From an uncultured Solirubrobacterales bacterium (lineage in GTDB: Bacteria; Actinomycetota; Thermoleophilia; Solirubrobacterales; Solirubrobacteraceae), in contig CALJKH010000047.1 in NCBI GenBank assembly GCA_937973575.1, forward strand, positions 1-14,187: DNA of 14,187 nt, written 5' to 3'. Numbering within the stretch: position 1 is the first letter of the stretch; each line of letters begins with the position of its first letter. The translations under genes and the position numbers were made by a program. The notes under the pieces were generated by a model that ran no database searches, was not told the DNA's origin, and saw only the letters and a program-made list of their open reading frames with translations. Below, one piece after another: positions 1-6,664 of this stretch.

Positions 1-28
1 ATCCACGGGGGTGAACCTACTCGGATTC

Positions 29-1120
29 CTAGCGCCGCGAGTCCGGGAACGCCTCGAGCACATCAACTGTGCGGACTGAGGCCTTGCCGTCCCACCCTGC
101 CGGGGCGGAAGCGCTATTCGCTTGGAAATCGGTGATCAACTTTGGGACCTCGCGAATCCGAGCCGGGTCGAGGCCCAGGAGAGTGTTGGTGCCTTGGCTG
201 ACGGTGACTGGGCGCTCAGTGTTGTCCCGCAGCGTGAAGCACGGAATGCCAAGAACAGTTGTTTCCTCTTGAACCCCGCCAGAGTCAGTCAGGACGCCCT
301 TGGCCTTCTCGACCAGTCCCATGAACTCGAGGTAGCCGAGTGGCTCAGCAAGGTGCAGGCCAGGCGCGGGGGTGAGGTTCTCCTCGTTCATCCGAATGCG
401 GGTCCTTGGGTGGACTGGGAAGACGACTGGGATCTCAGCTGCCACTTCGTTCAGCGCGGCGATGGCATCGCCAAGCAGCTCGCCATCCACCAATGCAGGG
501 CGGTGGAGAGTCACGAGTAGATAGTCGCCCTCAACCCCAAGAGCCGCGCGCGGGCTGCTTGAGTCAAACCGCTCGCGCAGAGCCAAGAGGCTGTCGATCA
601 TCGTGTTACCGACTTCAAAGACATCCAGGGCTGAGCGCCCCTCACGGATTAGGTTTGCCTTTGCCTCTGGAGAGTGGGTGAGGAGGACCTCAGCTACTGC
701 ATCTGTGAGTACTCGGTTGGTCTCCTCGGGCATTGTGCGGTCGAAGCTGCGCAGCCCTGCTTCAAGGTGAGCGACTGGGATACCCGTTTTAAGAGCCGTC
801 AGAGTGGCTGCGAGCGTGCTGTTGACATCACCCGGTACAAGCACGAGGTCGGGCCTCTCAGCCTCTAAGACTGGCTCTAAGGCCTGCATGACACCGGCAA
901 TCACCTGCGTATGGGTGCCTCCGCTGACCCCGAGCATGTGGTCCGGGGTTCCTACCCCGAGCTGCTCAAAGAAGATCGTGCTCATTGCCTCGTCGTAGTG
1001 CTGGCCTGTATGGACCAAGACGGACTCAAGGCCATCGCGTTTGGCGATCTCAGCGACGACAGGGGCAGTCTTTACGAAGTTCGGCCGCGTGCCGACAACG
1101 GAGAGGATCTTCATGGCCAC
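29..1120 (-). CDS. wecB: Non-hydrolysing UDP-N-acetylglucosamine 2-epimerase (WecB/MnaA family)
   Basis: Interconverts UDP-GlcNAc and UDP-ManNAc in the cytoplasm, feeding surface polysaccharide or teichoic-acid-like linkage units. The 363-residue length is normal for the family (about 360-380) and the fold is GT-B. Visible motifs: N-terminal VVGTRPNFVKTAP; PGDV with Asp98; HLEAGLRS with Glu120; MPEETNR with Glu132/133; TLHRP with His206; and the C-terminal nucleotide-binding LTDSGGVQEE. These match the catalytic Asp, Glu and His positions of Escherichia coli WecB. GTRPN and HRPA instead of the commoner GTRPE and HRREN suggest a sub-branch of the family. The GTG at 1120 is preferred because a TAGACT box lies 6 nt before it and no Shine-Dalgarno is visible; the ATG two codons later (1114) is the alternative and matches the usual MKIL start. 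It follows groEL but is separated from it by a strong terminator, so it is probably transcribed on its own. Confidence 0.93.
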   Translation of the reverse strand: MAMKILSVVGTRPNFVKTAPVVAEIAKRDGLESVLVHTGQHYDEAMSTIFFEQLGVGTPDHMLGVSGGTHTQVIAGVMQALEPVLEAERPDLVLVPGDVNSTLAATLTALKTGIPVAHLEAGLRSFDRTMPEETNRVLTDAVAEVLLTHSPEAKANLIREGRSALDVFEVGNTMIDSLLALRERFDSSSPRAALGVEGDYLLVTLHRPALVDGELLGDAIAALNEVAAEIPVVFPVHPRTRIRMNEENLTPAPGLHLAEPLGYLEFMGLVEKAKGVLTDSGGVQEETTVLGIPCFTLRDNTERPVTVSQGTNTLLGLDPARIREVPKLITDFQANSASAPAGWDGKASVRTVDVLEAFPDSRR

Positions 1121-1126
1121 GCGTGG

Positions 1127-1132
1127 AGTCTA
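1127..1132 (-). promoter_or_regulatory. Candidate -10 box (TAGACT) of a leaderless wecB transcript
   Basis: The minus strand reads TAGACT, then 6 nt, then the GTG at 1120. This fits the actinobacterial TANNNT -10 consensus placed so that transcription would begin at the start codon. No Shine-Dalgarno and no clear -35 are visible. The box lies just past the groEL terminator. A six-base match is weak alone; the same arrangement recurs at three other starts in this window. Confidence 0.35.
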
Positions 1133-1146
1133 TGGGCCAAGAAGAA

Positions 1147-1175
1147 GGGCCCGGCTCTTGAAAAGAACCGGGCCC
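1147..1175 (-). terminator. Intrinsic terminator of groES-groEL
   Basis: A 13-bp stem (GGGCCCGG continued by a U-G pair and four more pairs) closes on a 3-nt loop. On the minus strand it begins 41 nt after the groEL stop and is followed by the pyrimidine-rich tail TTCTTCTT. The pairing is uninterrupted and very GC-rich. The tail is not a pure T run, so termination may be less than complete. It separates groEL from the 2-epimerase gene. Confidence 0.8.
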
Positions 1176-1216
1176 TCAAACTTCAGGTGGTGATGTGAAT
1201 CAGCCTAAGGGCTGGT

Positions 1217-2839
1217 CTACATCATCCCGCTCATGTCGGGCATGCCACCGCCACCGGCGTTCTCATCGGGAATCTCCGCGATGATTGCCTCGGTGGTCAG
1301 GATGTTCTTGGCGATCGACGCTGCGTTCTGCAGTGCCGAACGGGTGACCTTGGCTGGGTCAATGACGCCAGCAGCAACGAGATCAACGATCTCGCCGGTG
1401 GCTGCATTGAGGCCATGGCCTGCCTTTGCCTTACGCACATCGTTGACGACTACCGAACCCTCAAGGCCGGCGTTCGTGGCGATCTGGCGAAGTGGCTCCT
1501 CAAGTGAGCGAAGGATGATGCGAGCACCAGTGCGCTCGTCCTCGTCCTCGATCTTCTCAAGGTCAATTGCCTTGCCAGCTGTCAGGAGTGCTGTGCCGCC
1601 ACCTGGAACGATGCCCTCTTCGAGAGCAGCGCGGGTTGCCTGCAGAGCGTCCTCGACGCGGTGCTTCTTTTCCTTCATTTCGGTCTCAGTAGCAGCGCCG
1701 ACCTTTACGACTGCAACGCCACCGGAGAGCTTGGCAAGCCTCTCCTGGAGCTTCTCGCGGTCGAAATCGCTGTCGGTGTTTTCGATCTCGGACTTGATCT
1801 GCTTGATCCGGCCCTTGATCGCGTCGCCTGAGCCAGCACCGTCGATGATTGTTGTGGCGTCCTTGCCAACAACAACGCGACGTGCCTGACCGAGCTGAGT
1901 TGCCTGAGTGTTCTCAAGCTTGAGTCCCATTTCCTCGGTGATCACTTCGCCACCGGTGAGAACTGCAATGTCCTCAAGCATGCGCTTGCGGCGGTCGCCG
2001 AAGCCCGGAGCCTTCACGGCAACGCCGGTGAAGAGGCCACGGAGCTTGTTGACCACGAGAGTCGCAAGGGATTCACCCTCAACGTCCTCAGCGATGATCA
2101 GCAGCGGCTTGCCTGCCTGCGATACCTGCTCGATGATCGGAAGGAGGTCCCTGATGGAACCGATCTTCTGATTTGCGATCAGGATGAATGGATCCTCGAG
2201 AACAGCTTCCATGCTGTCCTGGTCGGTGACCATGTAGGGCGAGATGTAGCCCTTGTCGAACTGCATGCCCTCGGTGAATTCGAGGTCCATGCCGAACGTC
2301 TGGCCTTCTTCGACGTTTACAACGCCGTCCTTGCCGACCTTCTCGATTGCGTCAGCGATTACATCGCCGATCTCCTCATCGCCAGCCGAAATGGTGGCAA
2401 CGCGGCCGATCTGATCGCGGCCATTAACTTCCTTGCTGGCCTTTTCGATCTGAGCAACAACCTGATTTACGGCATCTTCGATGCCACGCTTCAGTGCGAG
2501 TGGGTTAGCGCCGGCAGCAACGTTCTTGAGGCCGGTGCGGACGATTGCCTGAGCAAGCACGGTTGCGGTCGTCGTGCCGTCACCGGCAACGTCGTTGGTT
2601 GCAGTTGCAACCTCGCGTACGAGCTGTGCGCCCTGGTTCTCGAAGACGTCCTCAACTTCAACCTCACGGGCGATGGTTACACCGTCGTTGGTGATTGTTG
2701 GGGCGCCGAACTTCTTGTCAAGTACTACATAACGGCCCTTAGGACCGAGAGTGACCTTGACTGCGTTTGCGACTGCGTCAACACCGGCTTCAAGAGCCTG
2801 ACGTGCCTCTGAGTCGAACTTGATTTCCTTATGTGCCAT
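1217..2839 (-). CDS. groEL: 60-kDa chaperonin GroEL
   Basis: ATP-driven folding chaperone that forms the double-ring chamber capped by GroES in the cytoplasm. The 540-residue length is full. Sequence signs: VTLGPKGR near residues 29-36, the ATP-site motif GDGTTT at 86-91 (Asp87 is the catalytic Asp in E. coli GroEL), and the equatorial-domain motif EEGIVPGGGTAL in the C-terminal third. The C-terminus is Gly/Met-rich (GGGGMPDMSGMM), the type of tail seen on the main housekeeping GroEL; the His-rich tail of the accessory GroEL1 of many actinobacteria is absent. The ATG start follows a good Shine-Dalgarno, AAGGAGA, which overlaps the TAA stop of groES, so the two genes are tightly coupled. Transcription should come from the groES promoter under CIRCE control and end at the hairpin downstream. 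Confidence 0.99.
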   Translation of the reverse strand: MAHKEIKFDSEARQALEAGVDAVANAVKVTLGPKGRYVVLDKKFGAPTITNDGVTIAREVEVEDVFENQGAQLVREVATATNDVAGDGTTTATVLAQAIVRTGLKNVAAGANPLALKRGIEDAVNQVVAQIEKASKEVNGRDQIGRVATISAGDEEIGDVIADAIEKVGKDGVVNVEEGQTFGMDLEFTEGMQFDKGYISPYMVTDQDSMEAVLEDPFILIANQKIGSIRDLLPIIEQVSQAGKPLLIIAEDVEGESLATLVVNKLRGLFTGVAVKAPGFGDRRKRMLEDIAVLTGGEVITEEMGLKLENTQATQLGQARRVVVGKDATTIIDGAGSGDAIKGRIKQIKSEIENTDSDFDREKLQERLAKLSGGVAVVKVGAATETEMKEKKHRVEDALQATRAALEEGIVPGGGTALLTAGKAIDLEKIEDEDERTGARIILRSLEEPLRQIATNAGLEGSVVVNDVRKAKAGHGLNAATGEIVDLVAAGVIDPAKVTRSALQNAASIAKNILTTEAIIAEIPDENAGGGGMPDMSGMM

Positions 2840-2854
2840 TTGGTTCTGGTCTCC

Positions 2855-3142
2855 TTATGACTGGACCACGGCCAGCACGTCTGATTCGCGGAGAACGAGG
2901 AGATCCTCGCCGTCCACCTTGATCTCGGTGCCGCCGTACTTGCTGTACAGCACCTCGTCGCCTACGGCGACATCGAGCGGAATGCGCTCGCCATCTTCAA
3001 CACGGCCGTCGCCTACAGCGAGGACCTTGCCAGTTTGCGGCTTCTCCTTGGCAGTGTCGGGGAGGACAAGGCCGCTGGCCGTTGTCTCTTCCTCGTCTAC
3101 TGCCTGGATGATGAGCCGGTCTCCAAGGGGCTTGAGCTTCAT
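2855..3142 (-). CDS. groES: 10-kDa co-chaperonin GroES
   Basis: Heptameric lid of the GroEL chamber. The 95-residue protein begins MKLKPLGDRLII, the standard family start. The flexible GroEL-contacting mobile loop lies around residues 17-33 (including TTASGLVLPD), and the C-terminal part carries GDEVLYSKYGGTEIK. The reading frame stays open upstream to a GTG at 3202, but that codon lies inside the CIRCE operator and would add a Lys/Asn-rich extension unlike the family. The ATG at 3142 has purine-rich Shine-Dalgarno sequence (GGAG and AAGGGA) just upstream and is chosen. It is the first gene of the groES-groEL operon, 15 bp before groEL. Confidence 0.98.
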   Translation of the reverse strand: MKLKPLGDRLIIQAVDEEETTASGLVLPDTAKEKPQTGKVLAVGDGRVEDGERIPLDVAVGDEVLYSKYGGTEIKVDGEDLLVLRESDVLAVVQS

Positions 3143-3195
3143 ATTCCCTTTTCTCCGTTTCGTCTTGTTTTCGTTGGATTTACAGGCTTTAGCGC

Positions 3196-3222
3196 TTGGC
3201 ACTCACCCAATGCGAGTGCCAA
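3196..3222 (-). promoter_or_regulatory. CIRCE operator (HrcA binding site)
   Basis: A perfect 9-9-9 inverted repeat: arms TTGGCACTC and GAGTGCCAA around a 9-nt spacer. The consensus CIRCE arms are TTAGCACTC and GAGTGCTAA, so each arm differs at one position and the two changes compensate, leaving the palindrome exact. It lies in the groES leader just downstream of the predicted promoter, the usual place for HrcA repression. Heat-inducible control by HrcA follows from family knowledge; hrcA itself is not in the window. Confidence 0.95.
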
Positions 3223-3232
3223 ACATGGTCTG

Positions 3233-3260
3233 ACTGTAGCGCAAACAGGCCAAATCCCAA
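3233..3260 (-). promoter_or_regulatory. Probable groES-groEL promoter
   Basis: On the minus strand a TTGGGA hexamer (3260-3255) and a TACAGT hexamer (3238-3233) are separated by 16 bp. Each matches four of six positions of the vegetative sigma consensus. Transcription would start a few bases before the CIRCE element, which fits repression by HrcA. Confidence 0.45.
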
Positions 3261-3343
3261 GCCCTGACAGGGTGAATTGGCTCACATTTGAGTCTGCCTG
3301 ACGCAGATCTCAGCGCAATACGGGTAAACCGCTGACTTAAAAG

Positions 3344-3742
3344 CTAGTTACGAGCGCCACCGATGCCCCGAAGGCGATCCTCAAAATCGCTGCGGCGCTC
3401 GATGATTTGGCTGAAGCGAACAACCGTGACGACATCGTCCTCGGTTACTGGCTTGTCGTAGATCTGCACAAGGAAGGCCATCAGGTCTTCAACCCGACGG
3501 CACTCAGGGTTGTCGTGCTGAATCTCGTGTGGGGAGAGGTCCTTGATCCGCTTTACATCGACATCGTCGATGACAGCTTCAAAGACTCGCTCACGTGGGG
3601 AGTGCTTGAAACCAATGGTCACAAGGACCAGGTCATTGCGCTCGTACTTGTGCGACTTATCGCCAAGGCGAATCGTCCCGGTCTTGCGGCCGTTCCTGAG
3701 TTGGTCTGCAAAGACCTGTGAGTAGAAGTTGAGGACCTTCAT
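3344..3742 (-). CDS. ASCH-domain protein (PUA-like fold, putative RNA or nucleotide binding)
   Basis: A 132-residue cytoplasmic protein. The N-terminal part (about residues 1-60) has NFYSQVFADQLRNGRKTGTIR followed by LGD and a strand-rich stretch, which resembles the ASCH family, where G-x-K-x-x-x-x-R marks the substrate cleft of a PUA-like beta-barrel. ASCH proteins bind RNA or act on modified nucleosides; which applies here cannot be read from the sequence. Residues 66-100 are charged and probably helical. The ATG start has GGAG about 9 nt upstream. It is the last gene of the apparent GDPD-CRP-Nudix-ASCH unit, 23 bp after the Nudix stop, with no obvious terminator after it. The ASCH call rests on motif resemblance and is less secure than its neighbours. 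Confidence 0.7.
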   Translation of the reverse strand: MKVLNFYSQVFADQLRNGRKTGTIRLGDKSHKYERNDLVLVTIGFKHSPRERVFEAVIDDVDVKRIKDLSPHEIQHDNPECRRVEDLMAFLVQIYDKPVTEDDVVTVVRFSQIIERRSDFEDRLRGIGGARN

Positions 3743-3765
3743 CGTTATTGCTCCATTGTGCCGTG

Positions 3766-4188
3766 TTATTGGCCAGTTGCGAGTCGCAGCATGTCGCGCT
3801 CGCCCTCAAATGTCAATGCCTGCAGAGCATTTTCGACAGGCATCCACTCAACAGACTCGACCTCATTGTCGTGCTGACTGAAGTCACCACCGGTCTGCTT
3901 GAACTCGTAGAAGGTGACCATCTTGTGGATGGACCTACCTGAGCGCCGGTACCAGTAGGTCACATCACCGAGGCTGCGGACTATCTCGCAGTCGAGTCCG
4001 GTCTCCTCCCGCACCTCACGTGTCGCAGCCTGCTCTGCAGTCTCACCAGGGTCTAGGTGGCCCTTTGGGAGGGCTAGGGCTTTCTTACCGTTGGCCGTGC
4101 GCTTCTTGGGCACGATCACACAGACTGTGCCGTCCTTCAGGACAACGCCACCAGCGGAGTGCTCTTCAGGTGGAGTGTTCTGGGTCAC
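3766..4188 (-). CDS. Nudix hydrolase (MutT-like)
   Basis: Hydrolyses a nucleoside diphosphate linked to another group, with Mg2+ or Mn2+. The 140-residue protein is one Nudix domain with a complete Nudix box at residues 43-65: Gly43, Glu49, then REVREETGL at 57-65, matching G-x5-E-x7-R-E-U-x-E-E-x-G-U. The preceding ALPKGHLDPGE and the early SAGGVVL resemble the MutT1/diadenosine-polyphosphate branch, but the substrate cannot be assigned safely. The GTG start overlaps the stop of the upstream CRP-like gene (GTGA, 4 nt), so translation is probably coupled. The ASCH gene follows after 23 bp. Confidence 0.92.
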   Translation of the reverse strand: MTQNTPPEEHSAGGVVLKDGTVCVIVPKKRTANGKKALALPKGHLDPGETAEQAATREVREETGLDCEIVRSLGDVTYWYRRSGRSIHKMVTFYEFKQTGGDFSQHDNEVESVEWMPVENALQALTFEGERDMLRLATGQ

Positions 4189-4883
4189 CAGACCCAGCCC
4201 TCGAGCGCGGGGGGATCGACAACGATTAGACGACCCCGGCCCTGCTCGACGACACCTGCGCGCGAAAGCTCTGCGAGGAATCGGCTTGCCGATTCACGCG
4301 ATGTACCAGCAAGCTGCGCAATCTCGGACTGTGTGGCGACGATCTGGGTTGGCCCAGGGCCAGCGCCTTCAGCACGCGCCCGATCGACAAGCTCGCGGAT
4401 TGCTGCAGCTACTCGTCCTTGGACGGTTTGGAAGGACCGGCGCTCGATGCGCTCGTTGGCAACTCGAAGCCGGCGGGCAAGAGCAGAAGCCAATACGAGG
4501 CCAAGCTCTGGGTTAGCCACAACAAGAGCCTTCAGGTCAGAACCGAGGATCGCGAGTGCCTCAACATTGTCCAACGCCTCGACTGTTGCGGAGCGAACCT
4601 CAGCGTCGAAGAGGGAGAGCTCGCCAAAGATGTCACCAGGGCCGAAGTTGCCAAGGGTGATCTGACGGCCGTCAGGGTGCTCGCCGATCGCACGGGCGTG
4701 ACCGCTGCGGATCACGTAACACGACTCGCCTGCGTCACCAGCGTGGAAGATCGCCGTCCCCGATTCGAAGGCGCGCGGAACTGCCACATTGGCAATGTGG
4801 GAGAGAGAGTCCTCAGGCAGAGCTGAGAAGAGGCGTGTTGAACCGAGTAGCTCGGCTGCGTCGCTTGTGAATTCAGGTGTCAT
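4185..4883 (-). CDS. CRP/FNR-family transcriptional regulator with cyclic-nucleotide-binding domain
   Basis: A 232-residue DNA-binding regulator. Residues about 18-125 form a cNMP-binding beta-roll, with the phosphate-binding cassette FGELSLFDAEVRSATV: Glu88, Arg97 and Ser98 correspond to the cAMP-contacting Glu, Arg and Ser of E. coli CRP, so it probably still binds a cyclic nucleotide. A dimerisation helix follows (about 126-155). The C-terminal winged helix-turn-helix (about 183-225) includes TQSEIAQLAGTSRESASRFL. No Cys cluster for an FNR iron-sulfur centre is present. Start ATG overlaps the GDPD stop, and its own stop overlaps the Nudix start. Its DNA targets are unknown; the cluster it sits in is one candidate. 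Confidence 0.93.
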   Translation of the reverse strand: MTPEFTSDAAELLGSTRLFSALPEDSLSHIANVAVPRAFESGTAIFHAGDAGESCYVIRSGHARAIGEHPDGRQITLGNFGPGDIFGELSLFDAEVRSATVEALDNVEALAILGSDLKALVVANPELGLVLASALARRLRVANERIERRSFQTVQGRVAAAIRELVDRARAEGAGPGPTQIVATQSEIAQLAGTSRESASRFLAELSRAGVVEQGRGRLIVVDPPALEGWVW

Positions 4884-5617
4884 GCGTATGAAAGGGCGGT
4901 TTGGAATAGACGGGGATCGTTACTAATAATCCCATTCACCCCTAGATGTAGAAGTTCCTGCATGCGTTCTGCATCATCCACCGTCCAGACGAACAATTCG
5001 CCACCTGCGCCCTTAACCGCCTCGCACATTTCCTCTGTAGCGACACACCAGTGGGCCATCACTGCATCGATCTGGCCCGAGGCAATCTTCTTGGCCGCTT
5101 GGCCGGGGAGGACGCGCCTCAAGTACCAGAGCATTGCGATTGCCGGCCCAACTGTCAGCGGGTTCTTTGTCCAGTCACGGCTTGCCTTTGGTACTGACCA
5201 GCCCACGCGGATTTCAGGCTCTGCACGCTTGACTACTTCAAGCGACCGCTCATATTGGCTAGACACGAGCGAGCGGCTGTGAAGGCCACGGTCGGCAAGC
5301 TCAGCCGCCACACGGCGCTCGTAGCCGGGGATCTTCAAGTCCACATCAAACTCAATGCCTTCGAACTTGCTTGAGGCAAGGTGGTCAAGTGCATCGCTAA
5401 GCGACACTGGCTTGCGCGAGTGAATGTCCTCAAGGTCGTGCGCGAGGACAAGCTTTGAGTGCGGGTCACGCGGGACCTCGGGGAGAATGTCGAACTCGAT
5501 CATGTCGACGCCTGTCTCCAAGGCCGTGTCGAAGCTCTCCAAGGTGTTGCCCGGATACATGGCGTGAGCGCCCTTGTGACCTACTCGGATAAGCCTGTTT
5601 CTATTCACACTGTCCAC
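4880..5617 (-). CDS. Glycerophosphodiester phosphodiesterase family protein
   Basis: TIM-barrel enzyme expected to cleave glycerophosphodiesters to glycerol 3-phosphate and an alcohol. No signal peptide or membrane segment is seen, so it should be cytoplasmic. At 245 residues it has normal single-domain length. Motifs: GHKGAHAMYPGNTLESF at 13-29 with His14; EFD with metal-ligand candidates Glu41 and Asp43; LAHD with His60; DLK at 92-94; and the C-terminal VWTVDD and GVNGIISNDP. The family norms HRG and PENT are here HKG and PGNT, and the third metal ligand, usually Glu, looks like Asp92. The GTG at 5617 is used because a TAACCT box lies 7 nt before it; a second GTG at 5608 is possible. It starts a run of 4-nt-overlapping genes (GDPD, CRP, Nudix), 45 bp after the rmlB stop. 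Confidence 0.88.
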   Translation of the reverse strand: MDSVNRNRLIRVGHKGAHAMYPGNTLESFDTALETGVDMIEFDILPEVPRDPHSKLVLAHDLEDIHSRKPVSLSDALDHLASSKFEGIEFDVDLKIPGYERRVAAELADRGLHSRSLVSSQYERSLEVVKRAEPEIRVGWSVPKASRDWTKNPLTVGPAIAMLWYLRRVLPGQAAKKIASGQIDAVMAHWCVATEEMCEAVKGAGGELFVWTVDDAERMQELLHLGVNGIISNDPRLFQTALSYA

Positions 5618-5624
5618 AACACAC

Positions 5625-5630
5625 AGGTTA
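5625..5630 (-). promoter_or_regulatory. Candidate -10 box (TAACCT) of a leaderless GDPD transcript
   Basis: The minus strand reads TAACCT, then 7 nt, then the GTG start of the GDPD gene at 5617. There is no Shine-Dalgarno in this interval and no clear -35. If real, it gives the GDPD-CRP-Nudix-ASCH genes a promoter separate from the rml genes. Confidence 0.35.
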
Positions 5631-5662
5631 GGGCGTGGTTGCGGGCGATCCGCCCGAATTTC

Positions 5663-6664
5663 CTAGCCGAGCTTGCGGCCGTACTGGCGCTCGTAGTACT
5701 CGCGGTAGTCGCCAGAGCGGATTGACTCCCACCACTCAGCGTTGTCGCGGTACCAAGAGACAGTGCGCTCCATGCCTTCGTCAAAGCCAGTTTGGGCCTT
5801 CCAGCCCAAGCCTTCAAGCTTCGTTGAAGCAAGGGAGTAACGGAAGTCGTGGCCGGGCCGATCGGTGACATGCTCAATCAGGTCCTCGCTGGCACCAGTC
5901 GCAGCGATGATCCGCTTGATGACTTCCATGTTGGTGCACTCGTCAGGGCCACCACAGTTGTAGACCTCGCCGGCGCCGCCCTTGTCGAGCACTGCGCCAA
6001 TGCCGCGTCCAAAGTCCTCAACGAACAGCCAGTTGCGGACTTGCATGCCACTGCCGTAAACGGGGAGCGGGTCACCGTGCATGGCGTTCAAAACCATCAG
6101 CGGGATTAGCTTCTCTGGGTACTGGTATGGGCCGTAGTTGTTTGAGCCGCGGGCGATTGATGCCTGCAGGTCAAAGGTGTGGAAGTAGGACTCAACAAGA
6201 AGGTCAGCGCCAGTCTTTGTTGCGCTGTAAGGAGATGACGGTTGAAGTGGCGACTCCTCAGTGAAGGAACCCTCCTCAATCGATCCGTAGACCTCGTCGG
6301 TTGAAACCTGGACGTAGCGCAGGCCCTTTTCGCGGGCTGCCTCAAGCAATGTGTAGGTGCCTTGGCCGTTCGTTACAACGAACGCGTCAGGCTCGGCGAT
6401 TGAGCGGTCCACATGAGTCTCGGCTGCGAAGTTGACGATTGCGTCAACACCTTCAACTGCTGCCGCAACTGCCTCAGGGTCCTCGATCGCACCATGGACG
6501 AGGCCAAGGTAGCGAGGGTTGCCTTCAAGGTCGGCGAGGTTCTCGCGGCGACCAGCGTAGGTCAGCTTGTCGAGTACTCGAATTTCATCGTCAGTCTCGT
6601 TCAGGCGCAAACGCACGAAGTTCGAACCAATAAACCCAGCTCCACCACAGACCAGCAGCTTCAT
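5663..6664 (-). CDS. rmlB: dTDP-glucose 4,6-dehydratase
   Basis: Second step of dTDP-L-rhamnose synthesis: dTDP-glucose to dTDP-4-keto-6-deoxyglucose, using bound NAD+. Extended short-chain dehydrogenase of 333 residues, normal for RmlB. Motifs: NAD-binding GGAGFIGSN at 7-15; STDEVYG at 121-127 with the RmlB-specific Asp123-Glu124 pair; catalytic Tyr146 and Lys150 in PYSATK; SNNYGPYQYPEKLIP at 174-188; and VRNWLFVEDF near 209-218, all characteristic of the enzyme. The ATG at 6664 is chosen: it has GGAGG 7 nt upstream, begins the Rossmann strand directly (MKLLVCGG) and overlaps the rmlD stop by 4 nt. An upstream in-frame start at 6721 would add 19 unrelated residues inside rmlD. Confidence 0.97.
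   Translation of the reverse strand: MKLLVCGGAGFIGSNFVRLRLNETDDEIRVLDKLTYAGRRENLADLEGNPRYLGLVHGAIEDPEAVAAAVEGVDAIVNFAAETHVDRSIAEPDAFVVTNGQGTYTLLEAAREKGLRYVQVSTDEVYGSIEEGSFTEESPLQPSSPYSATKTGADLLVESYFHTFDLQASIARGSNNYGPYQYPEKLIPLMVLNAMHGDPLPVYGSGMQVRNWLFVEDFGRGIGAVLDKGGAGEVYNCGGPDECTNMEVIKRIIAATGASEDLIEHVTDRPGHDFRYSLASTKLEGLGWKAQTGFDEGMERTVSWYRDNAEWWESIRSGDYREYYERQYGRKLG

Noticed and set aside
1..28. Possible gene or adapter remnant at the left end
   Set aside because: Only 28 bases precede the 2-epimerase stop; they match neither adapter orientation and show no start or stop of another gene.
1233..1889. 218-residue open frame on the plus strand opposite groEL
   Set aside because: It mirrors the groEL coding strand, is rich in Ser/Ala/Arg without recognisable motifs, and groEL is certain here.
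3143..3202. N-terminal extension of GroES from a GTG at 3202
   Set aside because: The GTG lies within the CIRCE operator, and the added Lys/Asn-rich residues do not belong to the family; the ATG at 3142 has a good ribosome binding site.
5642..5656. Hairpin CGGGCG-ATC-CGCCCG between rmlB and the GDPD gene as a terminator
   Set aside because: The stem is only 6 bp and overlaps the region just before the rmlB stop; no T run follows on the minus strand, so it cannot be called a terminator for the genes reading through it.
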